DNA from: Cryptomeria japonica
Lineage: Eukaryota; Streptophyta; Pinopsida; Cupressales; Cupressaceae
Assembly: GCF_030272615.1 (NCBI RefSeq)
Contig: NC_081410.1
Location: 191,475,619 to 191,539,618 of the forward strand
Reading direction: 5' to 3'
DNA length: 64,000 bases
The notes below the pieces were generated by a model. That model saw only the letters and a program-made list of their open reading frames with translations, made no database searches and was not told the DNA's origin. Each line of letters opens with the position of its first letter. The stretch's first letter is position 1. Shown piece after piece: positions 10,797 through 21,333 of this stretch. The position numbers and the translations under genes are program-made.

Positions 10797-11925
10797 TGAG
10801 CTTTTGTTGTCATTGATGTCAAACTTGTTGGTCCGGATGAGAAACTTGGTTACAATCTGTGGTCCGGATGTGATCTGGTATAGCCCAATGATAGCGAGAT
10901 CAAAGTGTGATCATGTAGATGTGTGGAGACTATTTTTGTTTGTTCTAGAAGGGTTTTTTACTGGTGTATCTTGAAGTTTTTGGAGCTTTGGTGCTGGTTT
11001 ATAGGATTTGTAGTTGGTGTTTAGATATGTATGACTATTTTGGTGTTAGTGTACAAAAATGCGTTGCATTCCCATGCCTACTAGTACTTTGGTGATGCGG
11101 TTCGGTGATTCAATGTTATTGGTATTTGTTGATGCTATCTGGGCATTTGAAAATACTATTAGTGTTCCGCATTGAAGATTGTGTAAAGTTGTGGTAGTGT
11201 GTTGTGATAGTTTCATCTTTTGCACCTAACCTATAATGTTTTGGTCCATGCAGTTCTATAGGACCTATGGGGATGGATTGGAAGGTTTGTCGACTTGGTG
11301 TGAAGCCTCACACGTCTCATTTTGCCTTCCGAATTTGCATTGGAGTTTGTTTGTGGCCAATTGTTTGGTATTTACATTTTGCACTTAATTAGGCCAACCT
11401 AATTGGTATCTTTGAGGTTGTGATTGGCATATAGAGGGTGGAATCATTGTGGAGAGATATAGATAAGTTGCATGTGTTATGTGAAATATATGTGAAGTAG
11501 TACAGTGGTTCGGAAGTGTTACAGAGCAATGATGAAGACAGTGTCATATATGTTTTGAATTGTGAACTATGATCAACATTTTAGTGGAAGCAGCTCTCTA
11601 CAGTTCAACCTTATTGACATCTTTGTATCTTGAGTATTGTATCTTACCTTGAAGAAGTGACCTTCAATGTTTGCAAGTCTATTTTTGTATCTTGCCCTAA
11701 AGCTATGAGCCTTAGCCTTGCAAGTCATCTCAGGGGCAGTGAGCTCCTTGGCCTTTGGCAAACATTGTAAATCAATTATTCATATAGTGAGATAGCTCTC
11801 ACCATGGTTTTTCCCTGTTTGGGTTTTCCACATAAAAATCTTGGTGTTATTATTTGGTTATTTTTTTTATTTCAATTGTTTACTTTCATTCATAAAGCAT
11901 ACAGAATGAATGATAAGTAAAAAGG
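10797..11925 (+). mobile_element. Nested solo LTR, probably Ty1/copia type
   Basis: Ty3 protease coding sequence stops at about 10797 and resumes at about 11926. The intervening 1.1 kb starts TGAGCTTTTGTTGTCATTG and contains 'ccatggtttttccctg' and 'gggttttccacataaaaatc', sequence typical of the 3' part of plant copia LTRs. No internal region, primer site or second LTR accompanies it, hence a solo LTR. The exact right border and target duplication were not resolved. Confidence 0.5.
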
Positions 11926-12310
11926 TTAATTCAGCTTGAGTTTTTGTATATGCTGATTCAAACTCCCGCTCTTAGCACCCGGTAGTGTTAAACACTTGCC
12001 ATTAGAGTTGAATGCTAACTCCATAGTTTGGTAAACTGTTCATATTTGTTGAGTGAGTACAACCATTGCACTCCTAGGACCAACTCTATATCACCCATGC
12101 TGATAACATAGAAATCATACCACATTTTGTACTTTTCCAAAGTCAACTCCATTTGCTGAATCCTTCTATTACAAGGAAGAATTTTCTTGCTTGCAACTGT
12201 GACATTAAACCTTCAAAGTTTTCTGTCTCCAATCTTATTTTAGACACTAGCCCCTTATCTATGTAATTGTGAGGAGCACCACTATCAATAAGAACTATCA
12301 CCTTTTGTCC
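11926..12310 (-). pseudogene. Ty3 aspartic protease remnant
   Basis: The minus strand around 12235-12305 reads KVIVLIDSGAPHNYIDKGL. DSGA is the protease catalytic motif. Towards 12060 it reads YDFYVISMGDIELVLGVQWL, matching the DFYVVQMGDTNLVLGMKWL segment of the other Ty3 element. Polyprotein sequence continues as LAFNSNGKCLTLPGAKSG to about 11930. Confidence 0.7.
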
Positions 12311-13407
12311 TCACAAGACCCCTCTCACACAGAAAGCATTATATCTAGATGCTCTTGATAGTGTTGCAAGTGTACCTCCTAGATGCTTCCCTCCTTGATA
12401 TTCATGCTCAAATTCATCTACAACCACCATCGACTCAGGTTCATCATCTTCTGTATCCTCATTGGATATTACCTCTATGTAGTGTGTTTGTCCCTTCCCC
12501 AAACACCTATGTCTTGGTTGCCATGGATCTCTGCATGTGAAAACTAACATTTTCCTTCAATGTTCATTCTTAGATACTTCTACTTGGTTTGGCTTAGGGG
12601 ATAATAGCTTGGGAGGTGGCGTGTTCTTTTGAAAAGGTCTCTTTGGCAAAACAATAGGTGATTTCATGGAATAAAATCTACCCTTAGTCACAAAATCCTC
12701 CAAATTTAGTTCTCTTGATGGTTTCTTGCAATGAGCTTAGATCTAATGCTCTTACAGTCTTACTAAACCTTTGAGGGGTTCAACTAAGCCTTCTACAAGA
12801 AAGACTATGAGTCTTCTTTCGATCACATTAGGAATCATCACTATAAGCTTTACCATCTTGCTAAAGTTGAGCTAGCTCTCTAAAATGGATTTTTGGATCC
12901 CTTCTATTAAACTTTTTTGTCAATCTATGGCTGAAGTCTTCTAAGGTGGTGATCGAGACATGCCGTTCGGGTTACCATGTCATGATACCATCATTTGTGA
13001 GCCACTCCTTCAAGATGCGAGGTGACAAACTTGATGGCCTCTTCTTCAAACATTGGATTCAAGGAGAAGTATGTGTCTAATTTTTGCAATCAAGGTCTTG
13101 TTGAAGAGCTACCAGATCCATCTATAGTAGAAATGGTTATCTTTCCCAAATGGTGTTGAATGTCCTTTTGCTCTTCAATGTTCATACCTTTTCCTCCTAT
13201 GCCCATTCCTTGTCTTCATCTCATAAAATTCTGTGAAATTCTATGTCTTTGTGTATGGAAATGCTTAAGGAATTGTATTTATCATGAAGTCTTGTTATTT
13301 TATCTTCCCGATCAGGTGGCTCTTCCTCCCTACTTGCTACTCCTTTTTCAAAAAAAGTTGTCCCTAAAAATTTCTGTACTGGCTGAAGTCTTCTCAACAC
13401 AAGAGTT
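12311..13407 (-). pseudogene. Ty3 gag, central part and zinc knuckle
   Basis: 12311-12550 reads CRDPWQPRHRCLGKGQTHYIEV, the C-terminal half of the plant Ty3 zinc knuckle (C-x7-H-x-C type) and the acidic linker leading into protease. Upstream capsid sequence is heavily frameshifted (12551-13407). It is interrupted at 13408-13412 by the nested LTR element, and its N-terminal piece lies at 16072-16300. Confidence 0.6.
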
Positions 13408-13412
13408 GCTCA

Positions 13413-13733
13413 TGTTGGGAATTAGTGTTCACATCTAGGTATTAGGAATATTATAATGCATAAAATAATTTGGTGTCATAATATCAAGTTGTTAATAAAC
13501 AACTTAATATTATTAATAGTCACAAGGTTTGTTCAATAAGTTATTTTATTAGTGGCTCGTAACATAATAAGGAAAGTAGTTGAGGAGGTTTCCTACAAAA
13601 TAGGATTTCCTACAAAATAGGATATGGATCTCCTATATAGATGTAAAGGTATTGAACTAAAATAATATGAGGCATGGTATTATTTGTGTTTAATTATTGT
13701 TGCCTCCATTTATCTCTATCCATATTTTTAATA
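13413..13733 (+). repeat. 5' LTR of the hairpin-array element
   Basis: Starts TGTTGGGAATTAGTG and ends CATATTTTTAATA. It matches 15755-16066 apart from scattered changes, a 17-bp duplication here ('gatttcctacaaaatag') and a small indel near 13560. Divergence is modest. Confidence 0.92.
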
Positions 13734-13748
13734 TGGTATCATAGCAGG
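13734..13748 (+). promoter_or_regulatory. Primer-binding site of the nested element
   Basis: TGGTATCATAGCAGG abuts the LTR with no gap. It resembles the tRNA-iMet 3' end complement (TGGTATCAGAGC) with one change. Confidence 0.8.
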
Positions 13749-15291
13749 CGTCTGTCATGGAGAAGTAAATTTCATATTCTTTGTGCCTATCATTGGGATT
13801 ATCGCAAAGAGAAAGCACAAGTTACAGGAGATCAGTGTGCTAAAGGTTGAGTCATTGTTGATAAGACAAGTCTTATAGCCCTACAATGTTGAATAATCTC
13901 ATCATACCGATAATATTGTGCCAAGGATCAATACCATCGTGTGTGTGTTAGGTTATTGTAAAGAGAATTTTCTTGTGGCAAAGGAGGAATCCTAGTTTAA
14001 TCCTCTCCAAACGTATTGATATCAATGCCCTAGAGTGGATCTACTTATTTGTTTTGCTGGCAGAACGAGTTTTAACCTATGTGGCAACTAGTAGATATTC
14101 ATCTTCAAGCTGATTGAGAACGGGAGCCTGGAGGAGCGGTGGCATTGGAGCCTTCACCGTAGCCAACAAACTCATTTAAAGCACTAAAACATGGAGAAGC
14201 TCATCAACCACGGAGGTGACAAAATATTGAATTGATTTGCTTAATAGGTACTGTAGCAATTTAGCATAACGTCTACAACACAGGACCAAAGCCCAATTTT
14301 GGTTGAAAATGTTCATTCGATGTAGAGAGAGCCACAGCCTCCATTTTCCCATGCTTAGTTTCCGTTCGATATACACTTGTCTCCATCAGAATTGAGAGCA
14401 TATATCAGCCTATACAATGCTCTAAACTTAGGCAATTGTGCAGTGAAGAGTGGCCCTTGATTTGAAGTGCTAGTTCCACAACTCTCATTGTTATGAGTAT
14501 TTCAAAGTCTCAGGTTATCAATCTACCTTTGGCTTCTTTAACTGTTATGCCTATTGATTGATGACAATATAGTTAGTATTATAAAATTTGGATGAATAGA
14601 GTGTTCAATGATTAAATGATAACAGGGCAATTGATCAAATACTTGTATTGATCCAAATGTTAAGAATATTTTGTATTAGGCTTAGGTGTCAAGTTGTGTT
14701 TTTGTAATTAAGTCAATTAGTATTGAGTTGGGTCATTTAAATTAGTGATTTTTTATTATTTTGCAAGATGTCTTATTAGTGTTTATAGAGATATTGTGTA
14801 TCAAGTCAAGTTGTGTCATTTTTAGAATAGGGTCCATTTTTAGAATAGAGTTGTGAATTATCATGTCATCAAAAGAATGTATGTCAAAAATTCAAACTGG
14901 CAAAAAAAATGAAAATTATCTCAATTGGAGTGCATGATTGGTGGTACCTGACACTCCTGAGAAGTTCATACCAAGGGAGGGAGGATATATTCTTTCCTCA
15001 CAACTGTGAAATGTGCCTCAAGAGAAAAAAAATTGCTAAGTAAGAAGCAAACTAATTGGAGGATGGAGGCACCGGAGGCTGGAGGACATTCAACAACCTC
15101 TCTTTAGTCACTAGCGACGGTGTCGTGAAACTGCATTAGTGACAAAACAACTTGTGCCAAAACGACTAAAGCCAAGATCAGTTTCCAAGTGGCAGCGGCA
15201 ACCGTCTCCTAGCATTTGTGATCAGAGTGGCAATGATCTACAATGGTGGCTGCATATGCGACGAGGACTTGGTTCTCAAAGATTGTATTTC

Positions 15292-15670
15292 TGATTGGAT
15301 GTGTATGTCCCCAATCACTATTGTTGGTTGTTTGTGAATGGATGGGTTGGTCCCCATTCACAATCTATGGTGTATGTGATTAGAAGTGTTTGTCCCTAGT
15401 CACATTTGTTGGGTAATTATGATTGGATGTGTGTGTCCCCAATTGTAATTGTTGTGAGCAGATGTGTGTGTCCCTGTTCATGACTGATTTTGGATAGATG
15501 TGTTTGTCCCTATCCAAATTTGATGTAAAACCTTGGATAGATGTGTTAGTCCCTATCTGTGGTTCCATGGGTAGAAGTGTTTGTCCCTATCCTTGGATGA
15601 AAGTATACTAAGCACAGTGAGGCTAGTTCCACTATTGCTTGACATGAGTAGATGTGTATGTCCCTACTCT
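15292..15670 (+). repeat. Nine hairpins with a constant 12-nt loop and covarying stems
   Basis: The left arms start at 15292, 15335, 15377, 15420, 15455, 15491, 15534, 15568 and 15645. Each unit is a 6-7 nt arm, a 12-nt loop close to ATGTGTTTGTCC, and a complementary arm. Examples are TGATTGG/CCAATCA, TGAATGG/CCATTCA, TGAGCAG/CTGTTCA, TGGATAG/CTATCCA and TGAGTAG/CTACTCT. Pairing extends to 10 bp or more in units 2, 3 and 4. Loop length is 12 in all nine. Spacing is mostly 34-43 bp, with the last unit 77 bp away. G-T wobbles occur in units 3, 4, 5 and 7. The arms change together while the loop does not. Confidence 0.9.
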
Positions 15671-15745
15671 TATCTTATTGTGTTTTGTAAGCTACTGTGT
15701 GTGGTCATCAAGTATTGTGCTGTACTTTCACCCCATTTTCACACT

Positions 15746-15754
15746 AAGGGGGGG
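15746..15754 (+). promoter_or_regulatory. Polypurine tract of the nested element
   Basis: AAGGGGGGG immediately precedes the 3' LTR, the expected position for the second-strand primer. Confidence 0.8.
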
Positions 15755-16066
15755 TGTTGGGAATTAGTGTTCACATCTAGGTATTAGGATTATTAGAATG
15801 CATAAAATAATTTGGTGTCATAATATGAAGTTGTTAATAAACAACTTAATATTATTAATAGTCACAAGGTTCATTCAATAAGTTATTTTATTAGTGGTTC
15901 GTATGTTGAGTTGTTAATAAGGAAAGTAGTTCAGGAGGTTTCCTACAAAATAGGATATGGAACTCCTATATAGATGTAAAGGTTTTGAACTAAAATAATA
16001 TGAAGCATGGTATTATGTGTGTTTAATTATTGTGGCTTCCATTTATCTCTATCCATATTTTTAATA
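15755..16066 (+). repeat. 3' LTR of the hairpin-array element
   Basis: Partner of 13413-13733, with the same TGTTGGGAATTAGTG start and TTTTTAATA end, followed by target duplication GCTCA at 16067-16071. Confidence 0.92.
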
Positions 16067-16071
16067 GCTCA

Positions 16072-16300
16072 CTTCTACTCAGTTCTATGTAGGTTTACCA
16101 GCATTTAACTGTTGGTTGAATCTTCATGAAGTTGGACCATTTCCACCATGGTATCTCTCATGCTAGTTTGGAACTCTTTAGTTTCTGTAATGAATTCTTG
16201 AGGATTTTCTTCCTCTCTGTCACACATGGCAGCCTCCTCTCTTTGGTTATGCCTTAGATCTCTTTCACTCATGAATCAAATACACAGGCTGGTAGGATGC
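16072..16300 (-). pseudogene. N-terminal piece of the Ty3 gag
   Basis: The minus strand starts MSERDLRHNQREEAAMCDRE at about 16273 and continues as a charged helical segment until the nested element's target site at 16071. It lies just inside the primer site, where gag should begin. Confidence 0.5.
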
Positions 16301-16303
16301 CAA

Positions 16304-16315
16304 GCTCTGATACCA
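16304..16315 (-). promoter_or_regulatory. Primer-binding site of the Ty3 element
   Basis: On the minus strand this is exactly TGGTATCAGAGC, the complement of the plant initiator-Met tRNA 3' end. One base separates it from the LTR. Confidence 0.85.
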
Positions 16316-16316
16316 C

Positions 16317-16905
16317 TGTAATATTCTTCCAAACTGAATGCACAAAATATAGATATGAGAGCAAATAATTATCAATATGCCAAATTTCACATTAAGATTT
16401 ATAATTTTGGAATGCAAAGTTCATAGAATAAATAGTAGACTAATCCTAGATATTGCAGAAAAGAAGCAGAATAGTGCACTAGTAACCAATGATAAATTTA
16501 ATCCACTCAAATAGAATAGTCTATAATGTATTAATGAGTAGTTAGAATGAAAATAATATAGCAGCCTGATTTTAAAAATCTTTCTCAGTCATAAGAGTTT
16601 GCCAAGTAGCCTAGACTAGCCTGTAGGAGGTGAATGGTGTTCAGGTAATAGCTGTGTATGTGTTCTGGACAATCAGTGTGATCTTTATCGCCTAGCAGCT
16701 TGCTGGTGTCAAAGACACACAGCAAGGTGGACTTGACTCCTTGGCCGCAATCCTTCCAAGCTCCCAACTGCTGTTCCCAAATTCACTGTGCAGAGTATTT
16801 ACAACTCAGACACTAGTAGTTTCCACCCGAAGTCAATGCTTACAGATTTAACCACTGCTTGATCTGGAGTATGCTTGCTATCTCCTCCCTCATGATAAAC
16901 CTGCA
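16317..16905 (-). repeat. 5' LTR of the Ty3 element
   Basis: Starts TGTAATATTC on the plus strand and aligns with 4853-5462. Similarity ends after 'aaacctgca'. Confidence 0.75.
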
Positions 16906-19018
16906 GCAAATTGAGGGCAGCAAATTTAAAATTGGGAACCATACACAAAATAACCCTTGGCTCATGCCTATTGCAACCAATAATAACCTTTGTTATGTCA
17001 ATTCTATGATTCTCAACAAAAATGTCCCGTCTTACAATTGTTCTATTTGGTAGCCACCTTAGCAGTGTAATATTGAACTTATTCAAATTAGACTAAATAC
17101 CATTTTATCAAACATCTCACCTTTGGAAGAATTTGTGATTGTTGCTCAATATTCTTCCATCCACATAGCCACGAAACCTTGAACATCAAAATGACATCCA
17201 TTTGCTTACAATCATTCAGCATCAAGCATCCTCTGGTAATTGTCAATATTTGGCCATCCCTTATGATCTTGTCTTCAATTGTGGTACTTAGCTCCCATGA
17301 GTGATCTATGAATTGTAAACATTTATAATGCACACACAACAGACCCTATATGATTCCTCATTGAATTTGTTTCAATGCAAGAGGTGGACAACTGATTAGT
17401 GATAGAGATGCCTGTGTCCACTTTGATCCTCGAAAGATCACCCAAATCTCATATGCAAAAGCAATCTTGAGCCAAAGAGTCCACATGACCTATGCTACAA
17501 GTTGTATCACTTACTCTATTACTCTTTTTAGCATGCTTTCCATCATGATGAAAATTTTGTAGTGACATTGGTAGCAACAAATTGAAAATATTTTCATACC
17601 CTAGGTTGTGAATAAAATGCTCAACCTCTTCTGCCAAAAAAGGATTTGTTGTGATATCCTCAACACCTCCATTTCTATAACTCAAAACTCCCACCTTCAG
17701 GCTAACCAAAATACTCTCCTCAAATGCATATCCATCCACAATGCTACTCCACAAATCAATCAACAACTCACAGTTTGGAAGTTCAATAGATAGTGCATGA
17801 TTTAGCACATCTTCCTTCATTTTAGTCTATTCAGATTAGAAGTGATGCTTTTTCCTCTTTGATTTCATCAATATTTTCTTAACATATATGATAATTGTGA
17901 AATATCCCACCCCCTTTTGTAATTTTTAAATTCGTTGTGGATTATTTGACTGAGTTTTTTCAAGTTTTTTTGAGTTTTCACAATGTTTTGATTTTTTGTT
18001 TCTTTTTTTGGAATTCTTTGATTGAAATATATCCTTGAATGAAAGTGAATTATTTGCTAACAAGAATGAATTCAAATTGCTCAATAAACTGCAACTTCTA
18101 GCATTAATCAAGAGCGACAACATACCATTTTCAGGCATCCAACATCTGATCAATAATTTCAGAATTCTGATTTTTATTTCTGATTTCAACTATCTTCGAA
18201 CAGAAGCATTACAATGGTAATTTGGAAAGAATCCAGCAAATCAAACCCTTTGATTGCACACCTAGGGTTTGGTGAGCAACACCCAAACCAAAACACCCTC
18301 CAATTAAACCTTTTTGCTGATATTAAGTATGGCCTGCTACATTGAAGAACTCAGAACTGAAGCGTTCCAAGAAAGACCACGTCTTACTTGCAATGTGATG
18401 ATTAGCTGAAATATGATCAAAGAATGCCCTGCTGTTGTGTTCTAAATGGTACTGTAATATCCTATATTAAGAGGCTGCCAATTCCTAAAGAGCAACATAT
18501 ATTACTACTTATTATGCTACGTTAATTACATATTAAATAACTATGGTTGCTCATAGTACAACTGATATTGTCCTTATTTAAGCTTTAATAATAATCCCTT
18601 CTAATTATCAACCTTGGATGAGGATTTACTTGTCTAGGGCGTAATGACGCCACCTCCATAGTGCAGTCCAGATTTCAAGAACATCAGTCCATTCACCCTT
18701 GGGGCTCATCTATTTTTGGGATGGATTTACTTCGCCTCTCCCTAACAACACTGCACCTCTCCTTGGGGAAGAATTAGAGTTTCTTAAGTACTTAGGCTAT
18801 GAGTACATTGATATCATGTTGTACTATGAACATAATAATCTATAAAGAATTTAGACATTCTGCTTGATATAACTGATTATCTTATTATCCTATTTCTGTT
18901 ATAAATCAGACAAACTCCAAGGTGCAGTTGCCTTTGAGGACATTTCCAACACTTACGTTGGCATTGTACCGTTGCAATTGTTGTACATCTTAATGCAAAT
19001 GCACACTCTTAGCTGTAC
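16906..19018. other. Unassigned region with minus-strand open frames
   Basis: The longest frame (17449-17820, minus, 123 codons) reads as globular protein but matches nothing I recognise. Frames at 17088-17339 and 16906-17086 contain CKQMDVILMF and LPKVRCLIKW, which might be leucine-rich-repeat remnants. With 2115-3300 this may be one old minus-strand gene split by the Ty3 insertion, but that is a guess. From 17880 to 19018 the DNA is AT-rich with no recognised feature. Confidence 0.25.
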
Positions 19019-20141
19019 ATGTAATGTCTCCTTTTTGGAATGGGATTTAATAATAAATGATAATAAAAATAAATATAATATAATTAAAATTTATTAAGTT
19101 TAATGAATGGTCAAAAGGCATGAAATGAAGAGTTGTGACTCCCTCAAACATGAGATATAAAAGGGGCATGATTTCATTTGAGAAAAACATTCATCCTTCA
19201 ATTATTAATCAGTCAAAAAAGGAAGCAATCAAACAAGTTGGAAATAAATAATTATTTTCAAAAGACAGCAACTAAGAATGAATATTTGTGACACTCTCAT
19301 AAAGGGTAGAAATCATGAAAGTTTACAACTCCCTCAAGAGTAAGATATAAAAGGGCAATCATTTCCATGGAAGGATATAAAAATCAAGGAAGGATTAATA
19401 GAAAGGAATGGGAATAAAGGAAGGATTAATAGAAAGGAATGGTAATAAATTAAACAAGTGACTATTTTGAAGGGCAGAAATTATGAAAGGTTATACTCTT
19501 TCAAAAGGGTGGTAATTGTGAAAGGCTGTGACTCTTGCAAAGGGCACACATGATGAAGAGGTGTGACTTCTCCCTCACATTGGAAGATATAAGAGGAAAA
19601 AGGTTTCATTTGAGGAGGACATGCAAGAGAGATCAATTTGGAAAATAACATAATATTCTCTAAATGCAGCAATGAAGGGCGGTGACAAAATTCTTATTAA
19701 AGGTGATCACTCTTTCACCAATAAAGTATAAAGGAGAAATAATTCCAAGCATTCAAGGATAAATTATCAATCTTCACTCACCAATACATCAAATCAGTAC
19801 TCATCCAATCATCACTCATGAATTTATCGAAAGCAATTGTGAATTATCAAATCAAGCGAACAATTAATCAGCAAATTGTCCTTATAAATTATCAATTCAT
19901 TTCAATTAATCAAACTTACAAACATCCATCATTGCAACATGCCAACATCAACTATTCAAGCATAAACTATTGGACCCCATTCAAACATTAACTTGTCAAT
20001 CCATCAAGAAATATCAATCAGGGATTAATCAAGCAAATTCATCAAACAATCAGTTTGAACTCAAGGAAGCATCTTGTAGGAGTTGGAAATCATGAGGCCC
20101 CTTTCATGCTCTGGGGCTAGAAGTTGGAAGGTATTGGGACC
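19019..20141 (+). mobile_element. LTR-like block with repeated TATA modules
   Basis: Begins TGTAATGTCTCC, close to the TGTRATGTCCCC start seen at 30672 (minus), 40354, 41339 and 58128 (minus). It carries four related promoter-like modules, each with 'gtgactc'-like text, 'ccctca' and then a TATA box (about 19153, 19343, 19584 and 19724). A 34-bp direct repeat around 'aaggaaggattaatagaaaggaatgg' lies at 19379-19445. From 19760 to 20050 it is rich in 'atcaa' text and non-coding. The right border coincides with the element at 20142. Confidence 0.45.
19153..19735 (+). promoter_or_regulatory. Four TATA-box modules in tandem
   Basis: AGATATAAAAGG at about 19153 and 19343, AGATATAAGAGG at 19584 and AAGTATAAAGG at 19724. 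Each follows a 'ctc.ctc' or 'ctttcacc' segment, so the promoter region itself appears to have been duplicated and diverged. Confidence 0.45.
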
Positions 20142-21333
20142 TGTTGATGTGTTTTTTTTGACAGTGTCGAACATAGAATAAAGTTACTAACGGTCACCTT
20201 ACCCTCTCTTGATCAAGATTAGTCCGTATGCTAAGATTGCACAAAAGTTCAAATGGCTAATTCCAAGGTTCTTCCAGTGCGTGGTCGTGACTCAGTTGTT
20301 TGATGGGTTTGCTGTTAACCCAAGGGGCCTTACGTGTGTTCAATTGAAGAAGATGATAAACTCATGCAAGCTCAAGGATTTCTATATGGATGATATGCAA
20401 TGAAAGCCCTAGTTTTAGATTTTTGATTTTCGAATTATGCAGAAAGTAAATGAGAGTAGGGTAGAGAGAACTATGCTAAAGCTAATCTAATCCTAAGAAC
20501 AGGAGATGGGATCACTTATGCAAAATCAAACCACGCTTTGCTTCGCCAGTAGAGCACAACTACGCGAAGGTGGTGCAATATTCAAAGGGTGTGTAGAGGT
20601 TTTTCAGATCACCAATATGGACCATTAGATCGAACAATCTTCACTGATGATCGAAGTTAAGCGTACACACATAACAAAAGGCTCAGGATAACTTTGCACA
20701 GTATACAACAATCAACAGCACACCAAAAGTATGAGCTCGAATTCTGCAACAAGTACTCCTATCAAATCCGGTTCTCCTAACAGCATGTAAGCAAATCTAA
20801 TCTAACTGAAGAGAGCAAGACCATGCAGATTGCTAAAATAGAACATGAATACACCATCAAAATCGAACAATGTATTATGTTGGCTACTTCAACAATCCCG
20901 ATGCAACAATCTTAGATAATAATCTCTCCTCCCTTCCAAATGAGAGGGGTCACCCCTTTATATAGGCCTCAAGCCATGCAAGCCCTAATTAGGGTTTCAC
21001 CCAAGAAGATTCCCCACTCAAGATGAAACAAGGTGGGAATCAGCAATAAATACCCCATAAAGCCCATATACAATTATTTCATGAACCCAAAATGGCGTCC
21101 ACTAGTGCATTAAATGCACCCCCACTATACCGATCATGCTCAAAATACAATAAACATCTCCATGCAAGGAATAAATGCCCATCATTCTTCATGCGACGGC
21201 GACATGCACGGAGAATCTGTCATAGAATCATAAATAAGGTGGCTGCATGTAAGAAGATTCTTCATGCGGCAGCGACATGCATTGATCGGACCACCACTTA
21301 GTCAAAATACCCCCAACAGTAAGTACGCCACCA

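Larger units (their letters stand above)
13413..16066 (+). mobile_element. Complete non-autonomous LTR retrotransposon carrying a hairpin array
   Basis: This 2654-bp element is bounded by two LTRs (321 and 312 bp) and flanked by a perfect 5-bp target duplication GCTCA (13408-13412 and 16067-16071). A primer site TGGTATCATAGCAGG starts directly after the 5' LTR and a purine tract AAGGGGGGG ends directly before the 3' LTR. Primer-site placement is as in copia elements. Inside, 14930-15030 gives a gag-like start (YLNWSA, VVPDTPEKF) with stops. No protease, RT or integrase is present, so it must have been mobilised by enzymes made elsewhere. Its most striking content is the hairpin array at 15292-15670. 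Confidence 0.92.
4853..16905 (-). mobile_element. Decayed Ty3-type LTR retrotransposon with three nested insertions
   Basis: Two related LTRs (4853-5462 and 16317-16905) flank minus-strand gag, aspartic protease, reverse transcriptase, RNase H and integrase remnants in Ty3 order, with integrase after RNase H. A canonical tRNA-iMet primer site adjoins the right LTR. The body is split by insertions at about 6545-8775 (in integrase), 10797-11925 (in protease) and 13413-16066 (in gag). Stops and frameshifts occur in every domain. No clear target-site duplication or polypurine tract was found, so the outer borders are approximate. Confidence 0.8.
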
